A stretch of 10,251 nucleotides of DNA from Candidatus Yonathbacteria bacterium RIFOXYC2_FULL_47_9 (lineage in GTDB: Bacteria; Patescibacteriota; Minisyncoccia; Phycocordibacterales; UBA1550): the NCBI GenBank assembly GCA_001825115.1, contig MHUY01000011.1:1342-11592 (forward strand), written 5' to 3'. The position numbers and the translations under genes are program-made. Positions 6,971 to 10,251 of this stretch are shown in pieces. Within the stretch, counting starts at the first letter, position 1, and every line of letters starts with the position of its first letter. The notes beneath the pieces were generated by a model. It ran no database searches and was not told where the DNA came from. It saw nothing but the letters and a program-made list of their open reading frames with translations.

Positions 6971-7037
6971 ACGCCCCTCCGGGGCGTAATGTGCGAGCAA
7001 AGCGAGCTCCAACAATACCTCGGGGCTTTGCCCGAGG
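6971..7037. repeat. Two GC-rich hairpins upstream of lepA
   Basis: ACGCCCC/GGGGCGT (6971-6977 with 6981-6987) has a 3-base loop. CCTCGGG/CCCGAGG (7018-7024 with 7031-7037) is followed after four bases by TTTATTTTTT, so the second could work as a terminator. Between them, at 6991-7013, is a GCGAG-rich motif that recurs at 9791-9809. All of this lies upstream of the likely lepA promoter. Confidence 0.55.
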
Positions 7038-7070
7038 ATCCTTTATTTTTTCTCAAACTCACAAAACCCT

Positions 7071-7098
7071 TTGTTTTTCAAGGATTTTGTGGTATGGT
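7071..7098 (+). promoter_or_regulatory. Putative lepA promoter
   Basis: TTGTTT (-35-like, 7071-7076), 16-base spacer, TATGGT (7093-7098) with an upstream TGG (extended -10). The predicted start is about 9 bases before the lepA ATG, giving a very short leader. GGTGGTGGGG just upstream is only weakly Shine-Dalgarno-like and may not be in the transcript. Confidence 0.45.
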
Positions 7099-7113
7099 GG
7101 TGGGGAATTAACT

Positions 7114-8922
7114 ATGTCTACTGAGCTTAAAAACATCCGCAATTTTTCTATCATTGCACACATCGACCACGGCAAGTCGACACTTGCTGACCGCATGCTC
7201 GAGGTGACGGGTACCGTCGAGGCACGCAAAATGAAAGAGCAAGTCCTCGATTCGATGGAGCTCGAGCGAGAGCGTGGTATTACGATCAAGATGCAGCCGG
7301 TACGCATGGAGCATGCATACAATGGAGGGCATTATATTTTGAATCTTATCGATACACCGGGACACATCGATTTTTCATACGAAGTATCGCGCGCGATGAA
7401 AGCAGTAGAAGGGGCAATCCTTCTCGTCGATGCAACCCAGGGTGTTCAAGCACAGACACTCTCGGTGCTTGCTATGGCACGCGAGGCGGGACTCGTTATC
7501 ATTCCTGCGGTCAGCAAGGTAGATTCGCCCATTGCGCGTGTAGGGGAAATCAAAGAAGAGGTCGCCAAGCTCCTTGATATTGATTCAGATGAGATTATTG
7601 AAGTCTCGGGTAAAACGGGGCAGGGGGTACCCGAAGTCCTCGCAGCAGTCATTGAGCGCATTCCAGCGCCGGTATCTGACCTTGGTTCAGGAGGTGGTTT
7701 CCGCGCCATTGTGTTTGATTTTGGATATTCGACCCATAAGGGGATCATTGTATATGTACGTGTCCTCGATGGTGAAGTCAGAAAAAATGACACGCTGGTG
7801 TTTTCGCAAGCTGGTGAAAAGTTTGGCGCACTCGGGGTGGGTATTTTTCATCCCGATATGGTGGATACTGAAAAGATATCTGCTGGTGAGATCGGCTATA
7901 TTTTGACTGGTATTAAAAAGCCAGGCATCGCATCTGTTGGTGACACCATTTTGACGCAACGCAGCACACTTCCTGCGCTCCCCGGATATATGAAGCCACG
8001 TCCTGTGGTGTGGGCTTCGGTGTACCCTGAAAGTGCAGACGATTTTACACTCCTTAAGCAGTCGCTCGAGATTTTGCGTTTGTCAGATTCGTCACTTTCA
8101 TTTGAAGAAGAAGTGTCGGGGGTACTAGGTCGTGGATACCGTTGCGGATTTCTCGGCATGCTTCATATGGAGATCATTACTGAGCGCCTGCGTCGCGAGT
8201 TTGATCTTGAACTGATTGTCACCACCCCCTCTATTACTTACGAAGTAGATTTGCGAAACAATGAACACAAGGTCATTTATTCACCACACATGTTCCCTGA
8301 TTATGGCAACACAAACAAGATATTTGAACCATGGGTCAAAGTAAAGATCATTACGCCGCCTGACTATGTAAGTCCGGTGATGACTCTCCTGTATGACCAT
8401 GAGGCCGTGGTGGGGGCGACGGAGCTTTTTGGTGACAACCGTACTGCCATTGAGGTAGAGATGCCCCTTCGGGAGCTCATGCGTAATTTTTTCGATGACC
8501 TAAAGAGCGCGTCATCAGGGTTCGCGTCTCTTGCGTATGAGATCATGGGTTTGCGCGAGGCGGATGTGGCACGTTTGGATATTTTAATCGCCGATGAAAT
8601 CGTTCCTGCGTTTTCAAAAGTAGTGTCACGCCGTCGTATTGAAAAAGATGCAGAGGAGATGGTGGAAAAGCTTCAGGGTATCCTGCCGCGCCAGCTTTTT
8701 ACGGTCAAGATTCAAGGACAAGGATTGGGGCGCATTATTTCATCCCGCACGCTCTCGGCAATGAAAAAAGATGTGACGGGATATCTTTATGGTGGAGATA
8801 TTAGTCGTAAGAAAAAGCTTTGGGAAAAACAGAAGCGCGGTAAGAAAAAACTTAAAGCACAAGGCTCTGTGGACATTCCTCACGAGGTTTTTCTCAAGAT
8901 GGTGCGTGGTGGAGAAAATTAG
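7114..8922 (+). CDS. lepA: Elongation factor 4 (LepA)
   Basis: A ribosome-associated translational GTPase of 602 residues, the family's usual length. GTPase motifs: AHIDHGKST P-loop (15-23), RERGITIKM switch I (53-61), DTPGHIDF (80-87) with catalytic-type His84, and SGK (165-167) for G5. The G4 motif reads SKVD (134-137), not the usual NKxD. EF-G-like domains follow (RGYRCGFLGMLHMEI). The LepA-specific C-terminal domain ends with the diagnostic YGGDISRKKKLWEKQKRGKKK and the IPHEVF tail. The frame is open upstream to 6991, but that stretch covers the hairpins. The ATG at 7114 (MSTELKNIRNFSIIAHIDHG) matches where the family starts. LepA is linked to ribosome biogenesis or translation under stress; its exact role is debated. 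Confidence 0.96.
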   Translation: MSTELKNIRNFSIIAHIDHGKSTLADRMLEVTGTVEARKMKEQVLDSMELERERGITIKMQPVRMEHAYNGGHYILNLIDTPGHIDFSYEVSRAMKAVEGAILLVDATQGVQAQTLSVLAMAREAGLVIIPAVSKVDSPIARVGEIKEEVAKLLDIDSDEIIEVSGKTGQGVPEVLAAVIERIPAPVSDLGSGGGFRAIVFDFGYSTHKGIIVYVRVLDGEVRKNDTLVFSQAGEKFGALGVGIFHPDMVDTEKISAGEIGYILTGIKKPGIASVGDTILTQRSTLPALPGYMKPRPVVWASVYPESADDFTLLKQSLEILRLSDSSLSFEEEVSGVLGRGYRCGFLGMLHMEIITERLRREFDLELIVTTPSITYEVDLRNNEHKVIYSPHMFPDYGNTNKIFEPWVKVKIITPPDYVSPVMTLLYDHEAVVGATELFGDNRTAIEVEMPLRELMRNFFDDLKSASSGFASLAYEIMGLREADVARLDILIADEIVPAFSKVVSRRRIEKDAEEMVEKLQGILPRQLFTVKIQGQGLGRIISSRTLSAMKKDVTGYLYGGDISRKKKLWEKQKRGKKKLKAQGSVDIPHEVFLKMVRGGEN

Positions 8923-8940
8923 AGGACAGAATTTTCAATA

Positions 8941-8970
8941 AAAAATCCAAGGCAAGGTCTTGGATTTTTT
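8941..8970. terminator. Terminator shared by lepA and the minus-strand mini-gene
   Basis: An 11-bp perfect stem (8941-8951 with 8959-8969), AAAAATCCAAG/CTTGGATTTTT, with a 7-base loop. T-tracts exist on both strands, so it can end lepA from the left and the convergent 37-codon gene from the right. Confidence 0.9.
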
Positions 8971-8997
8971 ACTATATTCTGTAACCCTTTTAAGGTT

Positions 8998-9111
8998 TTA
9001 TCGGAAGAGGCTTGGAGCTGCGTAAAGAAGTACCATACTTACCATGACGAGCAAGGAAACGACGACGCCAAAAGTGTTCCAGTATTTTTTGTATTTTTTA
9101 TCGAAAAGCAT
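8998..9111 (-). CDS. Small single-helix membrane protein, 37 residues
   Basis: Read on the minus strand from ATG at 9111 to TAA at 8998. The N-terminus MLFDKKYKKYWNTF is basic and aromatic. A hydrophobic helix, GVVVSLLVMVSMVLLYAA (residues 15-32), follows, and the protein ends PSLFR. The polarity fits an inside-positive one-pass membrane protein. It fills the only sizeable gap between lepA and ftsB, runs toward a bidirectional terminator, and is divergent from ftsB. Small KKYKKYW-plus-helix proteins seem familiar from Patescibacteria genomes, but this is memory, not a search result. No Shine-Dalgarno sequence is seen (CCCCTCATC precedes the ATG). Function unknown. Confidence 0.55.
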   Translation of the reverse strand: MLFDKKYKKYWNTFGVVVSLLVMVSMVLLYAAPSLFR

Positions 9112-9144
9112 GATGAGGGGCTGTTAGAATCACTAATATTCGTC

Positions 9145-9150
9145 TATACT
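9145..9150 (+). promoter_or_regulatory. Putative -10 box of ftsB, probably leaderless
   Basis: TATACT lies exactly 9 bases before the ftsB ATG, the same hexamer and spacing as for murJ. A poor -35, TTAGAA (9124-9129), is 15 bases upstream. No Shine-Dalgarno sequence precedes the start. Confidence 0.5.
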
Positions 9151-9159
9151 ACATGAGAA

Positions 9160-9546
9160 ATGCTTCCATTTCAAGAGCGCAAAAAATTCCGCAAGATTCT
9201 CTATTCAAAAGCAAGCATTTTGATGCTTTTTGTTGGCTTTATGTTGGTTTCTCGAGGAGCTTGGAGTGTGCACCAAAAGGCTAAAATTGCCCGCATCGAG
9301 AGGGATGAGTCAGTACGCATACTTGCCGAGCTCCAGGAGCGAAATACTGCCCTTGAAGTGAGTTTGGAGCGACTTAAGAGCGATAAAGGTATCGAGGATG
9401 AGGTACGGCAGAAATATGCGGTAGCGCGCCCTGGAGAAGAAGTGGTAGTCGTGGTTGACGAGAGCAGTAAAAAAGGTAAGAATGGGGACGAGGCGCTCCA
9501 AAAAAGCTTTTGGCAACGCTTCATCTCGTTGTTTACGGGAGAATAA
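9160..9546 (+). CDS. ftsB: FtsB/DivIC-family septum formation initiator
   Basis: A 128-residue bitopic membrane protein. It has a short basic cytoplasmic tail (1-17), one membrane helix (about 19-36), then a charged coiled coil (about 38-74; ARIERDESVRILAELQERNTALEVSLERLKSD). After this comes GIEDEVRQKYAVARPGEEVVVV (77-98), the conserved FtsB/DivIC segment that normally reads like IEEIAREKLGLVKPGE. In this family the coiled coil pairs with an FtsL-type partner and helps activate septal wall synthesis with FtsQ. The C-terminal 28 residues are a variable charged tail ending in a hydrophobic patch. FtsB and DivIC cannot be told apart here, so the symbol is a family label. The tRNA-Gly gene follows after 9 bases, probably on the same transcript. 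Confidence 0.85.
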   Translation: MLPFQERKKFRKILYSKASILMLFVGFMLVSRGAWSVHQKAKIARIERDESVRILAELQERNTALEVSLERLKSDKGIEDEVRQKYAVARPGEEVVVVVDESSKKGKNGDEALQKSFWQRFISLFTGE

Positions 9547-9555
9547 TAAATAGTT

Positions 9556-9626
9556 GCGGGTATCGTTCAGTGGCAGGACGACTGCTTCCCAAGCAGTAAA
9601 CGGGAGTTCGATTCCCCCTACCCGCA
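9556..9626 (+). tRNA. tRNA-Gly (anticodon CCC)
   Basis: A full cloverleaf: acceptor GCGGGTA/TACCCGC (9556-9562 with 9619-9625), D arm GTTC/GGAC, anticodon stem ACTGC/GCAGT with loop TTCCCAA (9586-9592, anticodon CCC at 9588-9590, reads GGG), T loop TTCGATT (9607-9613), discriminator A9626. CCA is not encoded. The T stem GGGAG/CCCCC has one A-C mismatch (9605 with 9615). No separate promoter is obvious; it likely shares the ftsB transcript. Confidence 0.95.
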
Positions 9627-9629
9627 CAA
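9609..9629 (+). repeat. Direct repeat, copy 1 (tRNA-Gly 3' end)
   Basis: Twenty-one bases covering part of the T loop, the 3' half of the T stem, the 3' acceptor strand and the next few bases (CGATTCCCCC...CACAA). They recur exactly at 9824-9844, in the same orientation, 215 bases downstream. The tRNA 3' end is the classic target of tyrosine-recombinase integration. Confidence 0.85.
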
Positions 9630-9638
9630 AACGTAAAG

Positions 9639-9665
9639 AAAAACAGTGCCTGCGCACTGTTTTTT
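9639..9665 (+). terminator. Terminator after tRNA-Gly
   Basis: An 11-bp perfect stem (9639-9649 with 9654-9664), AAAAACAGTGC/GCACTGTTTTT, with a CTGC loop and six T. It lies 12 bases after the tRNA, between the two copies of the direct repeat. Confidence 0.92.
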
Positions 9666-9686
9666 AGTTTTGTGAACCGCAGTGAT

Positions 9687-9803
9687 GTTTTGCGAGCACG
9701 CAAAACCACGAGGTGGGGCCGGCAAACACTTACGTCTGTGAGGATGTACTCATCCGAAGAGACTTAGTGATTTGTGGACAAGCAAACTTTGTGCGCGAAG
9801 CGC
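9687..9803. repeat. Structured non-coding island with several hairpins
   Basis: Consecutive inverted repeats: GTTTTGCG/CGCAAAAC (9687-9694 with 9699-9706); CCAC/GTGG (9706-9709 with 9713-9716); a nested 52-base hairpin in which CAAA, CACT, GTCT and GGATG (from 9723) pair in order with CATCC, AGAC, AGTG and TTTG (to 9774), capped by TACT; and GCGC/GCGC (9793-9796 with 9800-9803). No credible coding frame. It could be an RNA, an intergenic repeat or the remains of an integrated element. Confidence 0.5.
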
Positions 9804-9823
9804 TCCAACTGATTATTCGTGAC

Positions 9824-9844
9824 CGATTCCCCCTACCCGCACAA
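9824..9844 (+). repeat. Direct repeat, copy 2 of the tRNA-Gly 3' end
   Basis: Identical over 21 bases to 9609-9629. The 5' parts of the tRNA (acceptor GCGGGTA, D and anticodon arms) are absent upstream, so this is a fragment and not a second tRNA. CGTA follows shortly after both copies. It lies 24 bases before the next gene, so it also overlaps that gene's expected upstream promoter zone. Confidence 0.85.
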
Positions 9845-9853
9845 TCGTATCTT

Positions 9854-9862
9854 TGATACACT
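9854..9862 (+). promoter_or_regulatory. Possible extended -10 of the 82-residue gene
   Basis: TGATACACT contains TACACT with a TGA extension and ends 6 bases before the ATG at 9869, so a transcript would begin at about the start codon itself. No -35 is visible, because the position is occupied by the C-rich tRNA-derived repeat. Confidence 0.35.
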
Positions 9863-9868
9863 GTATCT

Positions 9869-10117
9869 ATGCGTATTAAATTACCTCGTGCGGAATTTTT
9901 CGATATTTTTGGAGTAGGGGTGTTTTTGATCATCACGCTTCTCTCCGGATGGGCGCTTACCACCGGAAACAGCATCCCTCAGTGGGGACTCCTTTTTCTG
10001 TTTTTTGTTGGCCTTTTTGGTATTTTTGTTGACGGAACGATTGTGAACAACACCTACATCAGGAATGGTAAAACAGTGCCTGGAGCTGGCGCTGATGACC
10101 CTATTGTGGTAAAATAA
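9869..10117 (+). CDS. Small two-helix membrane protein, 82 residues
   Basis: Unknown function. Residues 1-12 are basic/aromatic (MRIKLPRAEFFD). Membrane helix 1 spans about 13-31 (IFGVGVFLIITLLSGWALT), then a short polar turn with NSIPQW, then helix 2 at about 38-55 (QWGLLFLFFVGLFGIFVD), then a 27-residue polar tail (GTIVNNTYIRNGKTVPG...). Both ends are predicted to be on the cytoplasmic side. No Shine-Dalgarno sequence is present; the -10-like box suggests a leaderless message. Coding status rests on the clean hydrophobic pattern, the tight fit between neighbours and same-strand orientation. Confidence 0.7.
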   Translation: MRIKLPRAEFFDIFGVGVFLIITLLSGWALTTGNSIPQWGLLFLFFVGLFGIFVDGTIVNNTYIRNGKTVPGAGADDPIVVK

Positions 10118-10129
10118 AAGAGCTCTTGG

Positions 10130-10160
10130 AAAATTTCGAATTGAGCGAATTTTAACTTTT
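10130..10160 (+). terminator. Weak A/T-rich hairpin before the glutaredoxin gene
   Basis: AAAATTTCG (10130-10138) pairs with CGAATTTT (10146-10153) with one bulge and a 7-base loop; AACTTTT follows. It has low GC and would be much weaker than the other terminators in the window, so it may be incidental. Confidence 0.3.
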
Positions 10161-10174
10161 TACCCTTAAAATAT

Positions 10175-10251
10175 ATGAAACCAGTAACGATTTACACTAC
10201 GCCAACCTGCACGTACTGCAAAATGGCAAAAGACTTCTTCACCGCTAACGG
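10175..10251 (+). CDS. Glutaredoxin-like protein (5' part only)
   Basis: The gene runs off the window after 25 complete codons. The start MKPVTIYTTPTCTYCKMAKD gives a first beta strand (VTIYTT) followed directly by a CTYC redox motif (Cys12, Cys15) and a helix, the canonical opening of the thioredoxin fold in glutaredoxin/NrdH-type proteins. Such proteins pass electrons to ribonucleotide reductases or other disulfides, so a link to nrdJ is possible but not shown. No Shine-Dalgarno sequence. TAAAAT at 10167-10172 is too close to the ATG to be its -10. Confidence 0.8.
   Translation, partial: MKPVTIYTTPTCTYCKMAKDFFTAN

Noticed and set aside
6991..7113. N-terminal extension of LepA from an earlier in-frame start
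   Set aside because: It would translate the hairpin region and add about 41 residues absent from the family; the ATG at 7114 matches normal LepA starts.
9641..9653. AAAACAGTGCCTG-type repeat also present at 10070-10082
   Set aside because: A 13-base match is about what chance gives in 10 kb; one copy is in the terminator and one inside a coding region.
9824..9844. Second tRNA gene
   Set aside because: Only the 3' T-arm and acceptor portion is present; no matching 5' acceptor strand, D arm or anticodon arm lies upstream.
1..10251. CRISPR array, transposase, integrase or known defence genes
   Set aside because: No regularly spaced repeats and no protein with such motifs in any credible reading frame.

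Overview
The window looks like chromosomal DNA of a small-genome bacterium, most likely Candidate Phyla Radiation (Patescibacteria, perhaps a Parcubacteria-type lineage). This is inferred from gene content rather than a marker phylogeny. The signs are a secreted DUF5667-type protein, an adenosylcobalamin-dependent ribonucleotide reductase with an ATP cone, several tiny Lys-rich or single-helix proteins, and many start codons without a Shine-Dalgarno sequence whose -10 box sits almost on the ATG (probably leaderless mRNAs). Genes are short, tightly packed and mostly on the + strand, and most units end in a strong GC-rich hairpin plus T-run.

Layout. 1-1584 is an envelope operon: promoter, a secreted DUF5667-like protein, a membrane-anchored DUF192 protein, terminator. 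1585-4125 holds nrdJ, the class II ribonucleotide reductase, followed by a 20-residue Lys-rich mini-gene and a terminator. 4141-4553 is a compact, complete RNase P RNA gene (rnpB) with its own extended -10 promoter and terminator. 4593-6307 is murJ, the lipid II flippase, apparently leaderless. 6324-6892 is an unrecognised 151-residue protein with a consensus -35 box, a good ribosome-binding site and a terminator. 6892-7037 is a non-coding cluster of hairpins. 7071-8970 is lepA (elongation factor 4). 8998-9111 on the minus strand encodes a 37-residue one-helix membrane protein that shares the lepA terminator. 9145-9665 is an ftsB/divIC-like division gene plus tRNA-Gly(CCC) and a terminator. 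9666-9844 is a second structured non-coding stretch that ends in an exact 21-base copy of the tRNA 3' end. 9857-10117 encodes an 82-residue two-helix membrane protein. From 10175 to the window edge is the start of a glutaredoxin-like gene.

These are housekeeping functions: dNTP supply (nrdJ), tRNA maturation (rnpB), translation (lepA, tRNA-Gly) and envelope growth and division (murJ, ftsB, the secreted proteins). I see no clear defence system, CRISPR array, transposase or integrase gene. The parts most worth following up are the two unannotated mini-genes, the duplicated tRNA 3' end enclosing a structured 200-base island, the hairpin cluster before lepA that shares a motif with that island, and the repeated -10/N9/ATG arrangement.
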